DNA of 64,000 bases from Brassica napus (GCF_020379485.1 NC_063452.1:59541338-59605337), one strand, 5' to 3'. Shown: positions 12,499 through 26,990, counted from the stretch's first letter. The notes: generated from the letters alone by a model not told the origin. Translations and numbers: made by a program.

Positions 12499-13627
12499 AA
12501 CTTCATGTCTCTTCATTACAATATGCAACCAAAGGTTTGAGATTTTGTGGGAATACTTCGACTCTCTTTTTACTTTTTGGATTATCGTAATTATGTATGA
12601 GTAGTCAACAATACATTCTCTTCCCGTGTTCATGTAATGATGATTCTCATCTTATATGGTAGAAAAAGTTATGTTTGAGACATGATTAATCAGGATCTCT
12701 TGTTAATTCAGTAAATCTTTTTTACATTCATAGTTTTATATAGCTATGATTGCTAACTTCTCGTTTTTGATTTCTGATTATGGCTGTGGAAAATATGTTT
12801 CTTGTCCCTACTTCATCTCTAATTTTCAACGAAAATGTAATCAGATTTGTTTTGTCTGTCTTTATTTTCCCGGTCCTATCTTATTCCGACAGTTCTCAGT
12901 CTGCTTCTTACATATTGACAATGTCAAGTAAAATCATCTAAAGCCTGGCAAAAATGCATCCGCGGTAAATAAAATTACTGTATACTACCAAACTTTTCTC
13001 AGGTTAAATCTAAGAACTGTAGTTTCTGTTGCAGATGAAGTTCACATTTTGTATGTTTGCAATCATATCTGACTTGAACCTTATGTTAATCAGTGCATTA
13101 CAAGGGTTTTCCACATTAAGAGTTGATAAGTCATATGGTGAACAAACCAATTGTAGTTTAATATTGCAGCAGCGTGACACAGTCTATCTTTCACATCAAA
13201 CTCTGTAAAAGACTAGCTTTATCTTAATTTCAATTGAACAATGATGTTCATTCTTTTCTTTTCTTTGGCATCAACAATGATGCTCATTCACCATCATCGT
13301 CATAATATTCGTACCACACAATCTCCACCAGCTTCATACTCTTTCCAAAGGAAAAATAAGAGATAATCATGCTTAATATTAATAAACTAAGAACACACTC
13401 ATCGTAATTATCATATGAAGATGCGTTATCTACTATTTTTCAAAGACTCTTGTTCAAACACTCTTAATATCTCATACCTCCACATAGAACATACGTTACA
13501 AGTCATGGCCGAGCACGTATGATGTAATGTATAGCAGAGTAAGAAAAAAGTAAATAAATATGTTTTTTTTCTTTCACAAATATGTTTTATTCAGACAAAA
13601 TTTCACAAAACTTATTAAAGAAAATAG
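12499..13627. other. Convergent intergenic region
   Basis: This is the space between the 3' ends of the At5g12240-like gene (+) and the CLE22-like gene (-). It is AT-rich, with no conserved open frame and no repeat I recognise. It presumably holds both 3' UTRs. Confidence 0.6.
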
Positions 13628-13930
13628 TTATCTATTGTGCAAAGGATTTGGACCTGTGAAGACCCTTCTCTTGTTATCTTCAAAATAAATTCCACCATCT
13701 TCACTAGTATATCTCGATCCTCTTGACGCATCTCTGGAACTGCGATCATGAAGGTTAGGATCCAAAACTCGAGGTTTTTTCAAGCTTGCATGAGTTGAGT
13801 GGTGAGGAATATCAAGAGAGGACGAGGATGAAGCTTTAGCGTAAAGAAACAGAAACAAAAGAAGAAGGATGATGAAGGCAACAGTAGTGATGTGTTTCCG
13901 AGATTTTCTTCTGTAGTAGTAACTTCCCAT
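13628..13930 (-). CDS. CLE22: CLE22-like CLAVATA3/ESR-related peptide precursor
   Basis: An intronless 100-residue prepropeptide. A basic N-terminus (RRKSRKH) precedes a hydrophobic stretch at residues about 14-31, which acts as signal peptide or anchor. A variable, Ser- and charge-rich middle follows. The last 12 residues, 89-100, are the CLE motif RVFTGPNPLHNR with no tail after it, as in many CLE proteins. After secretion, proteolysis would release the 12-13-residue arabinogalactosyl/hydroxyproline peptide that LRR receptor kinases (CLV1/BAM family) perceive to control meristem or vascular cell fate. The start at 13930 is preferred over an in-frame ATG at 14020 because it gives the usual CLE length and N-terminus. 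Position matches At5g12235. Confidence 0.9.
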   Translation of the reverse strand: MGSYYYRRKSRKHITTVAFIILLLLFLFLYAKASSSSSLDIPHHSTHASLKKPRVLDPNLHDRSSRDASRGSRYTSEDGGIYFEDNKRRVFTGPNPLHNR

Positions 13931-15290
13931 GTTTTCCAAAATTTCAAGGTATAAGAGATGGGGTTTAGAATTGATTTTCAGAAGATATAAGAGGGGATAA
14001 TAGTTGAAAGATCTGAACAAGATTTCTTATATTCTCTGTGAAAGTCTCACTTAGAATGAGAAGAGAGGAATGAAAGTGATGGAAGAAAAGCTAGGGGGCT
14101 TTTAACCTATGACTTGCTCTGAAAGTTTGTTGCTCTCCCTTTCTCTTTTTTCCTTTCATATATCACTTTATAAGAACAATAAAAGTGATGAAAACTAGAG
14201 GTTTTGTAAGTATCATTATATTTTCTTAACTAAGCTTTTGTTGAATGATGTCAAGAGGTATTAGCTGGATAAATTAGTTAGTGGTGTTATTACTTATTGG
14301 AGTGGTTAATTTAGAGAGTAATGAAGGTGTCAAAAAGCATGTAGGTAAGAGTAATTAAGTGAAGGGTCAAAGAAGCAAGAAATAGAAAAGGGGGGCCAAA
14401 AAAGGGAATTGGAGTGATGATTCTAAGACTTAGCTTTCTTTGAGGAAAATGATGTTGTCTGTCTTCACTACCTTTTTCCTCATTCCTCACCCACATTGAC
14501 ACTCACACACATGAAAAAAATCAGATTCCACTTGAATGTCCCCTCTTATTTATCATTTTTTTTTCCATTTTGTCTTTCTAGAATATTAACTTTTCGTTAG
14601 TTTGTTTTTATTGGGAATTAAGAGGAAAGAGCCGTATCCCAAATGGATATGATCTCCAGTATCATCTACCTTCAATGTTTGTCAGGAGATACCGTAGATT
14701 ACTTTGATGGAAGATACCTGAAGATAGCATGTTGTTGGAGGTCTCGTAGACTTACAGTTAAATCTTTATCACTTATAATAATTGGAAAAGTGATCTTGCC
14801 TCTATTTAAAAACAAGATTTTAATCTCTATAAAAATCCTATAGTTTATCATATCACATTCAGAATTCAATGTGATCGAGAGTAAAGTGTGTTGTAATCTT
14901 TTATTTTTGATTTTAATTGTTTTTCGACTGTGGCTTACCTGTAAATATCAAATCTCACTAACTTTAAGTTTAGTTGTAGTAAGTCTTAAACATAAGAAAG
15001 ATGTATTAGTCCCTCGTAAAAAAAAAATATAATTGAAAGTAATATAAGAATGAATGATAATCTTCCACGAGAAAGATGTATTAGTCCCTCATCAAAAAAA
15101 AAAAAAATATAATTGAAAGTAATATAAGAATGAATGAATTCCTGAATTATTTCTTTTGAGTGTAAACTAAGACCATTACTAATATATATCTTAGAAACTA
15201 GTGAGGTTGAGAGTCTTAATTGCCACAAATATGATTGGAATTATGATTTGTTGATGTTTATGCTTATTATACACTTATAAATTAAGGGAA
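13931..15290. other. CLE22 upstream region
   Basis: Promoter and intergenic DNA for the minus-strand CLE22-like gene. The first ~200 bp beyond the start are CT/AG-rich and probably contain the leader. The rest is AT-rich. It includes a tandem duplication at 14996-15137 and ends at the Helitron terminus at 15291. Confidence 0.5.
14996..15137. repeat. Tandem direct duplication of ~62-67 bp
   Basis: The unit beginning gaaagatgtattagtccctc, with an A-run and a shared 31-base end, occurs at 14996-15057 and 15071-15137. The copies differ mainly in A-run length. A 13-bp spacer separates them. The cause is probably replication slippage or unequal exchange. Confidence 0.8.
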
Positions 15291-15609
15291 CTAGGTGTTG
15301 TGCCCACATATGCGGGCATAAGCATTTTACAAAATTTAAACATACATTATTTATTTGAAAATTATCATTTCTTTCATTTATATTGCTTCCAACTATATTT
15401 TTGGAAAATCTCCAAAAAAATCTTCATCAAAGATAATCTTATCACCAAATTTTATATTGTCACATTTAAGTATATCTTTCATAGACACATCTTTTCCTCA
15501 TAATGAAACTATGTGATATAATATTTTTTTGTCTAAACATTTTTATACTAAAAACTGATAAGATTATTGTTGGTAGCTACAATTATATTACCTTGATAAA
15601 TATATAAAG

Positions 15610-15645
<36 letters not shown>

Positions 15646-15665
15646 GTGTGTGTGTGTATATATAT
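15610..15665. repeat. (AT)n-(GT)n compound microsatellite
   Basis: About 55 bp of alternating AT with a short run of GT units near 15645-15657. It lies inside the Helitron. Confidence 0.9.
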
Positions 15666-16951
15666 CAACTTTTATTGATTTTGGATAATAACAGGTTAAT
15701 TTATATTTTTTGGGTGATTTTATTATTGTATATGAGTATATAACTATCTATATTATGAATAAATATAATTATCTAATTATCTATACTATTATTTAAGAAG
15801 AGAATATGCTTATTTGTCACATTCTCAAAGATAATAATATATTATAAAATAATAAAATACTGATATTGTTATCCAAAATAATGTTTTAAATGAATAAAAG
15901 ATAAAAATTAGAAATTGTAAGATTCATAAAAAATATTATAAATTAAATTTTTGACTTAAAAATTTTGATCTTTAAATTTAATAGTACATTTATCTATAAA
16001 TATCTATAAAACACCTAGTTAAGCATTATAAATAAAGATAATTATTCATTAAATGTAGAATGATTCTAATTACTCTAGTTTTTAATGTGATAGTTCATAT
16101 CAAAATATAAATTTGAAACTATAATATCACAATTTTATATTAGAGTATATTTATTTAATTAACTAACTAATACAATCTAAATTTGTATCATTACCAGGAC
16201 CAACCAATTTAGCAAGTCAGTAAAAAAGTTCATGCCATGTTTTAATTTTCAGCTAATACATTTTTCATTTACTCCGGATTCGCACAAATAACGTCCATAA
16301 GACCAAAAACTTAATTAGAATACACACATCAAAACAAAAGCGAGCAACTAAGAATAACTCAATTAGGTAAAAGCAAACAAAATATATAAGCAAACATAAA
16401 TTTAAGTGACTGGAATACTACATCAATTTAATCACTCAACCTGCTCGTGATTGGACAACATCTACGTCTTTTACGCTCTTTGATTTTAGATCTTATTTTT
16501 TTTTGTTCTTTGACAAACCGAAGTCTGAAGTTCAAAAATTCATGTAACAAAATAGTGATGCTACAAATTAAAGGAAACTCAAGTAAAAAAATATAAGAGA
16601 ATACAATTATATTTATCTAGACAATAGAATCCTTCTTCTATCTCCATATGCATGAGAAAAACAGGATATAAGATTCAATCTGAACAAAACCAGAAAGAAT
16701 CACATAATAAAAATATATACATAAGATATCCGAAGCAATAGGAAGTCAATCAATAATAGGAAGTCAATCAATATGATATAAACTAAACTAAAATCTAAAA
16801 AGATAAGAGATGAATAGGTTTTATAATAATATTATCGTTATCGTGTGAACAAAAAGATAACAACTGGTTAAATATATATTATAATCTAGCAACATTATAT
16901 AATTATTTATTAAGTAAAACTATTAATTATAATTATTAAGGATATGATAAA

Positions 16952-17376
16952 GGGCAAATTTCCAAAATATCACATTTCTAAGTTTATATCACAAAAATAA
17001 CATTCAAAAACTAAAATGACCAAAATAGCATTTTATCTTTTGAAAATTTTAATTTTTTTATTTTTGAAAATTTGAAATCTTATCCCCAAAACCTCATTTC
17101 TCAACTCTAAACCCTAAACCCTAAACCCTAAACTCTAAACCCTAAACCCTAAACTCTAAACTCTAAACCCTAAACCCTAAACCTTAAACCCTAAATTCTA
17201 AACTCTAAACCCTAAACCCTAAACCCTAAACCCTAAATCCTAAACCCCATCCTTTAACTCTAAACCCTAAGTTTGTGACTTTTGATAAAACATTAAGTGC
17301 TATTTTTGTGACTTTTGACTTTGAGTGCTAGTTTGGGAACAAAAATTTGATTTAGTGTTATTTTTGTCTTTTTCTC
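16952..17376. mobile_element. MITE with telomere-like core (copy 1), perfect 9-bp TSDs
   Basis: The element begins GGGCAAATTTCC and ends GTCTTTTTCTC, which are imperfect inverted termini. It is flanked by identical TATGATAAA at 16943-16951 and 17377-17385. A 9-bp duplication is typical of Mutator-like elements. Between the arms lies a long tract of CCCTAAA-type heptamers (about 17100-17275). The arms carry the phrases 'aaaatgacc' and 'tttttgtgac'. A relative lies at 51870-52180. It has no coding capacity, so it would depend on a transposase in trans. Confidence 0.75.
17100..17275 (+). repeat. Interstitial telomere-like repeats (CCCTAAA variants)
   Basis: About two dozen head-to-tail heptamers of the Arabidopsis-type plant telomere sequence, mixed with degenerate CTCTAAA, CCTTAAA and ATTCTAAA units. 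They form the centre of a MITE, so they are element sequence and not a chromosome end or a fusion point. Confidence 0.9.
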
Positions 17377-17456
17377 TATGATAAATAACTAAAATTACCT
17401 AAAATTATGGAGAGCATGATAAATCACCAAAATCACTTTATAAATAATAGTATAGA

Positions 17457-18449
17457 TCGGTTATATTATGCGATTTTATGAGATTAGAAAATGTTTTTTT
17501 TAGTAGAACAAGTACTACAGTATTTTGTTATCAGATTAAACTTGAAGATATTGACTGGGGAGGGTCGAGTTTGAATCGACAATTTATGTATATATTTGGG
17601 CCGTACACAAGTCGCGTGAAGCCCACGGGGAACCCATTAAAAACAGCAACAGAAAAAAAAAAAAAGACAGGAACCATGGGAACTGTTTTTTCCCCGATTG
17701 GTTAAGAAACAGAAACTCTTGTTGTCTCTGTCTTTGGTCTCAAACCCTAAAGTACTCTTCTCGGCTCTCTCTCCCTCCCTCGATCTCTGTCCCCTTTCTC
17801 CTCCAATCACTTCCTTTTCTAATCAAATTTGCGCGGGAAATCTAGTTCCCAGGAAACCAACCAACCAACCAACCTTTTCATCTCCGTTTGAGTGCTGTAT
17901 ACAGAGCCCCGTAGCTAGATTTGATTTCTCCAACGACATCTGGGCTTTGTCAAAAACGTGTATGTCGCCTTCTTTCTCCTTCTGCTTCATCTCTCAAATT
18001 GTATATGAGCTTTGTCTTTGTTCTGTTTTCAAATCTCAATCTTCGATCATTCTCGATTATCGACCCTTAAAGTTAAATGTATTATTATTATTGATTTGAG
18101 ACCTTTCGTATAGAAGCAAAGATAGAAGAAACTTTCTTGTTGACCAGGTGATACTATAAATTCATGGACTTGGTTTATTCTTTTAACCAATACAATACTT
18201 TTTCCATTGTCTAAGGTTCAGTTTCCAGGAGAGTTTTGATAGCAGTTTATGCCAATTTCGTATATATATTAATTTCAATCACTTTGCATTATTGTGTGCG
18301 TTTTTTTTTTAATAGTATTGTTCATTTGTTTGAGCTTCAAATTGTTAGTTTATGCACTAAGAGTTTCTTTGCAATTTTTTTTATTATTTTGAGACAGGAA
18401 TCGTATTGCTAGTGATCATGCAAAAGCAATCCAGAGCGTGATAAAGAAG
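17457..18449 (+). promoter_or_regulatory. MED19A-like promoter and intron-containing 5' leader
   Basis: CT-rich leader sequence begins near 17700. Two possible donor/acceptor pairs suggest leader introns, the last acceptor ending at 18398 (TTTTGAGACAG). The first coding ATG is at 18450. The minor frames here are not conserved. Confidence 0.5.
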
Positions 18450-19432
18450 ATGGAACCTGAACGTACCAAATTTGGAGGTGAGTTGGATCTATCTTCTCCC
18501 TTTTTTTCCCCACTTTGGATCATCGTGTGGTTAATGAATGTGCTGCTGGTTGTATGAGTGCAGGTCCTAAAGAGCTGTGTGGTGCAGTGGATCTTATATC
18601 ACAATACAAACTATTGCAACACCATGAATTCTTTTGCAAGAAATCACTTACCGCGTCTCTATCAGATTCCCATTATCTTCATAACGTGGTTGGGGACACA
18701 GAGATCAGAAAGGGAGAAGGAATGCAGTTAGATCAGCTTGTTCAGTACATGTCACAGAGCCGGGAGACTAACATCCAACCTTTTGATATGGATGAGCTTA
18801 TGGAGGCTTTCCAACTCAGTGATATGACTCCTGTTGAATTGCCTCTAGTAAGATTCTTCTCTCAGGTCTTATGAAGATGTTTAACTGAGGTACTAGAACA
18901 TGAACACGTCCTGTTTTTTTCTTTCTTTCAGGAAGAGAAGGGGGCTCCTACAATTCCACCCAAGTCAAAAAGTGAGTCGAAGGATAAGGACAGGAAACAT
19001 AAGAAACACAAGGACAGGGGTAAGGACAAAGATAGAGAGCATAAGAAGCACAAACACAGGCATAGAGACAGAAGTAAGGATAAAGACAAGGACCGAGACA
19101 GGAAAAAGGAGAAAAATGGACACCACGATTCGGGTGAACACTCTAAGAAACACCATGATAAGGTAAGACTTGTTTGTTTCATGTATATTTTTTGATTGCG
19201 TGATCCTATGGAAATCACATGGAGTAACTGATATTTCAGAAAAGGAAACACGATGGGGATGAAGATCTAAATGACATTCATAGGCACAAGAAAAACAAGG
19301 TAATGCTAGTGCCAGGGGGACTAAGTATTATTATGTCGTTAGTAAATTAATTGATAAGGCTCTCGATTTATCTCGTTGCAGCATAAGAGCTCAAAGCTGG
19401 ATGAGATGGGTGCAATAAGGGTTGGTGGCTAG
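18450..19432 (+). CDS. MED19A: Mediator subunit 19 (MED19A-like)
   Basis: Five coding exons (18450-18477, 18564-18847, 18932-19162, 19240-19299, 19382-19432) give 217 residues. Residues 1-104 form the conserved plant MED19 head: MEPERTKFGGPKELCGAVDL, then KLLQHHEFFCKKSL and a PFDMDELMEAFQLSDM block. From about 105 to the end the protein is a very basic Lys/Arg/Asp/His-rich tail of DKDRKHKKHKD-like repeats, typical of MED19. Its role is nuclear, linking transcription factors to RNA polymerase II through the Mediator head. In Arabidopsis MED19a is also a target of a downy-mildew effector and affects defence. Position matches At5g12230. The acidic open frame antisense to the tail is only a shadow of its codon bias. 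Confidence 0.92.
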
Positions 19433-20275
19433 ATTGGCAGGCATTCCCAATTCTGTATTCTGCAAATCCAGTAGGTGTCACGGAGGAGGTTTAGAAATCA
19501 CTTTTCAACTCACTGTAGACTATATATTAGGTAAGCATCTCTGTACTATACCGTCCTGTCTCTCTCTTGTTTAGTTAGCTTGGCGTTCTTGGTGATACAT
19601 CGTTTCATTTCAGTAAAATCAATTTGGTATTCCAGGATCGTTCATAGAACATACATCTGTCATTATAATCCATACACTGTTTCCATAATCCCTTTTTAGG
19701 AGGGAATGGGTTTGTCGTTACAAATTTTGGCATACCCATGTGTTCTTTAAGTTACTGAAGTACAATTAACACATCATTTCCTAGGGAACATACACGTGTC
19801 TTAAATTTCAAGTTGTGTTGGTTTTGGCTTTTGAACAAGAGGACTTTGTAGGTTAAAATCTCAAAATGGTGAATTCATTCCTTGAAGAAGAAGAAGAAAG
19901 GGGGAATTTGTGAAGAAGAAGCATAATTCGTATCACACAATTGATTTGGTGGCAGCTTTGTAACATTTTGGTCGTGGGGGGTGTTTTCTTGTTCCATGTC
20001 TTTTCTGTCTATAAAATCAAAATACACTCGCATTGTTTACTCTTATTCATGTAAAATAATTTGTTATCCAGATAATGTTGTTGAAAAAGGGACTGTTAGT
20101 GTTCCAATATATCTGTATGCCACAATATAGCTTACTTGTGCAAGTTGATCACAATATCTGGTTGACTATTTTCTCAAGAAAACTGTCGTATCAGTTTAAG
20201 TGCACGCCTATGAACGTTTCCAAAAATATTTCCAATCAAACACATTTTAACTTTAGAAGCCATTCCTTTAACATC
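19433..20275. other. MED19A 3' UTR and intergenic sequence
   Basis: AT-rich sequence without a conserved open frame. A short GAA-rich patch lies at 19880-19920. The region beyond 20276 carries the LAS1-like remnant. Confidence 0.5.
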
Positions 20276-20850
20276 AGATCTCACTTTCAGATTTCTCATC
20301 TGCATGTTCTGTTTCCATCTCAGCTTCTTCCTCATGTGTTTCCAATGTCGCAACATTTGACAAGATCTTCTGTACTCGTCCTTGCTTTCTTAAATGTTGA
20401 ATTCTCCAATTGCTGACTATTGCCTTCAGCTCCTCTTTTGTCATTGTTGTTTACTTGTGCTTGTTTTGAGATCTTATGAGCATTCTGAGAGTCCAGAAGA
20501 TCCGATGAACCGAGGCAACATACCAATTGGACAAGGGCTCCATGTTTTCGCCCTTCTCCATCTGTTATTGGTTTTGTCTGCATCATTTTCTTTCTTCTTT
20601 GAGAGTTGAAGTTTGACAAACTCGAGTCTCTTTCGTGCACTTCCGAGATTCTTCTCTTGCTCAAGGAGCATCGAAGGAGTTGTTACAAGAGCAGAAGGAC
20701 TCTGCTCCGATGGAACAATTGCTGACGAGCTTTTTGCCTACCTGACGGAGGTTTTTGAGCTTCTCCTTCAAGAAACACACTCCCACAATCTCCGCAAGCA
20801 CAAAGGCTGATCTTAAAACCAGCTCATGTCCTAATGCTCCCAGTATTGAA
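20276..20850 (-). pseudogene. Decayed 3' part of a LAS1-like gene (At5g12220 relic)
   Basis: Minus-strand fragments in different frames look coding. They are LGHELVLRSAFVLAEIVG and its continuation (about 20830-20740), a block from LLEQEKNLGSARKRLEFVKL through WSPCPIGMLPRFIGSSG (20665-20490), and an acidic C-terminus ending ADEKSESEI before TGA at about 20276. The W-x-CPIGMLPR-x2-GSSG string resembles plant LAS1-like pre-rRNA processing proteins. Position between MED19A and RGTB1 is where Arabidopsis has At5g12220, annotated LAS1-like. Frameshifts between the blocks and absence of the 5' three-quarters indicate a non-functional relic. The family call is from memory of the motif and locus order. 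Confidence 0.55.
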
Positions 20851-21274
20851 GAGTTGAGCTGAAACTCCCTTCAATGGGGGTAAGTAGTATTGGTTAATTA
20901 GTATTGAACATTCTGATAACCACTTTGTCAAGATGTAAAGCACAATCAAAGTGGAGAAAGAAACAGTAATGTGATTTATAATGATAATGTTGCAACACAA
21001 CTTCATTCCCATTGCATTAGAAACCTTAAGAATCTCCCAACAAGTAATACAACATTAAGACTCTTGAGTTCTGCAAAGTGCTCAAGGAATTGACCAAGAA
21101 TTGCAATCATCACATCTCCCATTAGTAGATCACTTGAATCCACCCAGATTGCAATATCCTCGTTGACCATGCATTCAAAGGAACTTCTAAAACCGTCCAA
21201 GTAGACCAAACAATGAACAAAGCAAAGAACTGACATATGTTATTTAACCTTAATAGTGTCAAACACCATTGCCT

Positions 21275-23596
21275 TCATTTGGTTAGGAGAATTCGATTGA
21301 TGACATCAACCGGCAAAGCGTACGCTGGATCAATTGCTTTCACTCCGGGATACTCAAGGAGGGAAAGCCCTGCACCAAGTTTTGATCAAATCAGACCGCT
21401 TTGTTTGGCTTCAAAATCAACAAGATGAGTTTAAAGAGACGCATCTAAGTTAATAATTAATTACCTGCAACTCCAAAGTAGGTGTGGAAGATATCAACAG
21501 CATCGTCCGGTCTGTCTGAGATGCCTCCGTTCTCCAAATCCTACTCAAATCAGGAAATATGAGAGCTTTAAAGCAAATTAGCAACGATACGCCTTGCCTT
21601 GATATCTTGAAGACAAACCTGACAATCCAAGATGAACTTGACAAGCTTTGCTTTGTCGATCCAGTGAACTCTATCTATCATGATCAGGCTCGATAGGACC
21701 CACCACGAATAGCAAACCTGGCAATAGGCACAAAAGTGTGTTAAGCACTAGGAAAGTATATTAATGTCTCTCTAACTGGAGGGGAGCGTAAAGCCTACAT
21801 CAGGGAGCTTCTCGGGTCGTCCATTTAAACCCCCGGACTTGACTTGTCTTTCACATAACCACCAACCGAGCAAGTCCTTATCAACATGATGGAGGCTCCC
21901 GGTGATAGCAAGGGCACCCACGCAGCAGAAAACTGCAGGAACAGGAGAAACAAAACATATAATAACCGTCCAGTTACCATGAAACTTTCCAATACTGTCT
22001 ACACAATGGTTTAGCTATAACACATCCACTAACGAAACAAAGCGATGGGATATGACTCTCAGCATAGTCATTTAAAAACCAATTGCAAGTAACAATTGGG
22101 AGGACATAGGACAAAAAAAAGGCTCAGGTAGCATAACATACTCTGTCCTGCATGTGATTCAGCTCCGGGTGTGCACCCAAAACCACCATCAAGGTTTTTG
22201 CAGCTAACAATGTAATCAACTGCCTTCTCTACACTGATTTTGTCAAGACATTTCAATATAGAGAGACAGCATATAGCTATGTAAGAAAACCTACATAAAC
22301 AGTCACGCAGTTAGATTCAACAAAGTGAAACCACCAACAGGAAACATATAATATCTCCGTACTACCTCGTATCTACTTCTCCCCACATATCTCCTGAGAA
22401 GGATCCATCTTCATTCTGCAGACCAGCGACATCTAATTTCGTATATAGGAAACCATTATAATATCATAAGCAATCAGCAGATCATTTTTCTTTGCAATAT
22501 AACATGAAAGTTCCACCAGTAGTAAAGAAGCCAAGTGCCAAAGGATACAGCTTGATACTTTTCCAACGTCAAGAATGTCTAGTTTGTCAAAGAGGGCCAA
22601 GATTTGAACAGCACTCAGTGTATATAAAACATGTGGATCATGTCCAGTATTTCCAGCAAAGCCACCTGGTCAGAGAAACACCACTTGTTTTAAACTTCTA
22701 TACTGAAGCCATATCACTTATGATTGGTAATAAAGATGTGAAATCCTAGCAAGTCCATTGGTCTCCATATAATTTTCAAAGCCTAATCCCATGTATCATT
22801 TTTTTTTATAGTTATCCTATTGGTAAGTAAAAAAAGCTGATCTGCAAAACCGTATGGTAGAGAAAAATAATATTACTATGGTACACACCAGATTCGTGCT
22901 GGCAGGTCATGAGCCATGAAACGACTTCGTCTACGGAAACAGATCCAAGCTTGTCGAGTAAGTCTAGTGTTGTCAGTCCCCAGTATGCACCATTCATTCT
23001 GAGATGATCCATCACCACCGACTCAAAACTCTCTTTCTTCTAGCAGGTTAGGATCGGATCATTCGAAAACAATTAAAAACGAAACGAATAAGTTGCAATC
23101 ACAGTGACATAAACTGAGAATGAGGAAAGGGGTGATAGAGTTTCTAGTACCTTTTCTGACATGAGAATGTAACGTACATGCTTGTCAGCTACAAGCTGAC
23201 CCATCTGCCACAGAAGATTCAGTAAACTTTGCACAAATTGAAGAAATCACCATAAAAGACTTTAACTTGGAACGATGCAAGCTTAGTATGAGTTAAATCT
23301 CCATAACCATTAAACACTTGAGCTCATCTATAGTTAAGAAGCTAAAGAAGTATAAGCTAAGCTGATCAGCTAAGCATAACACAAAGTATAAGTTTTTAAG
23401 CCCAAATCATATATGACGAGGAGATATGAAAGGTAATAACGATTGAAGTGAATTCGAACCCGTGTGAAATTGATCAATAAGCACATTTTCATCAGATAAA
23501 CAAAGAACGAGACCAACTTGAACTAGATATAGGACGAGATCACTGAATGAGAAGTTCGCATTTGGTTACCTGGAAGGAAGAAGACGAAGAACTCAT
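21275..23596 (-). CDS. RGTB1: Rab geranylgeranyltransferase beta subunit (RGTB1-like)
   Basis: Ten exons on the minus strand (23596-23570, 23204-23151, 23039-22889, 22665-22549, 22432-22366, 22290-22142, 21932-21799, 21717-21619, 21540-21465, 21369-21275) give 322 residues, the family length. With the alpha subunit and Rab escort protein it attaches geranylgeranyl groups to C-terminal cysteines of Rab GTPases in the cytosol. The alpha-alpha barrel repeats show as GG-F/L motifs ([44 protein letters not shown]). Likely zinc ligands are Asp233 and Cys235 in LPDVCYSWW, with His285 in DIFHTYF. Every junction keeps phase and no stop intervenes. Position matches At5g12210. Start codon is 356 bp from that of PYD2 on the opposite strand. 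Confidence 0.93.
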
Positions 23597-23952
23597 CTGC
23601 TTGAAACCCAGAAGACGAGTCGCGCGATTGAAGAAGATCGAAGAGAAACTTCTTAACCTGTTTTCTCTAGGGTCTAAAACATCAAACCTTCTTCCTCGAT
23701 CAGAGGGTTATACGGAAACCGCGAACCGGCCGGTCTTACTGGGTTTTCTATACATCAACAGAAAAACCAAATCCGATTCAACCGGTTTTTATTCTAATTG
23801 CGGTTCAATATTCCATTTGATGTTTGCTTAGCGTTGACAAACATTTGATCGGCCAATAGGAAAGAGAATGGAACAATAATTAGGAAGGTGAATTATATAA
23901 AAAACACAGCAGACGTGGAGGGAGATCTTTCGTCAACAGAGCTTCTTCATCG
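23597..23952. promoter_or_regulatory. Short divergent promoter between RGTB1-like and PYD2-like genes
   Basis: Only 356 bp separate the two start codons. On the PYD2 side a TATA box (tatataaaaa, about 23894-23903) lies 50-60 bp before the ATG, with a G-box-like acgtgg just after. On the RGTB1 side no clear TATA box is seen, as is common for housekeeping genes. A CCGGTTT/AACCGG-rich patch lies near 23715-23790. Head-to-head spacing this short suggests shared regulatory DNA. Confidence 0.6.

Positions 23953-26990
<3,038 letters not shown>

Larger units (their letters stand above)
15291..17456 (-). mobile_element. Non-autonomous Helitron, both ends recognisable
   Basis: Read on the minus strand, the element starts with TCTATACTATTATTTATAAA at 17456 after an A. 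It ends with a GCCCGCATATGTGGGC hairpin (15302-15317), a short spacer and CTAG at 15294-15291 followed by T. Insertion between A and T with a TC start, a hairpin and a CTRR end is the full Helitron signature. Length is 2,166 bp, with no helicase or RPA gene. It carries later insertions: an (AT)n/(GT)n microsatellite and a telobox MITE at 16952-17376. The same 5' terminus recurs at 15780, 51526 and 63532. Confidence 0.75.

Noticed and set aside
17100..17275. Chromosome end or ancient telomere fusion
   Set aside because: The heptamers lie inside a MITE with inverted ends and 9-bp duplications, and a related element occurs at 51870.
18928..19251. Minus-strand frame full of Ser-Leu repeats, like a membrane protein
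   Set aside because: It is the antisense of the Lys/Asp-rich MED19 tail; the pattern comes from codon bias.
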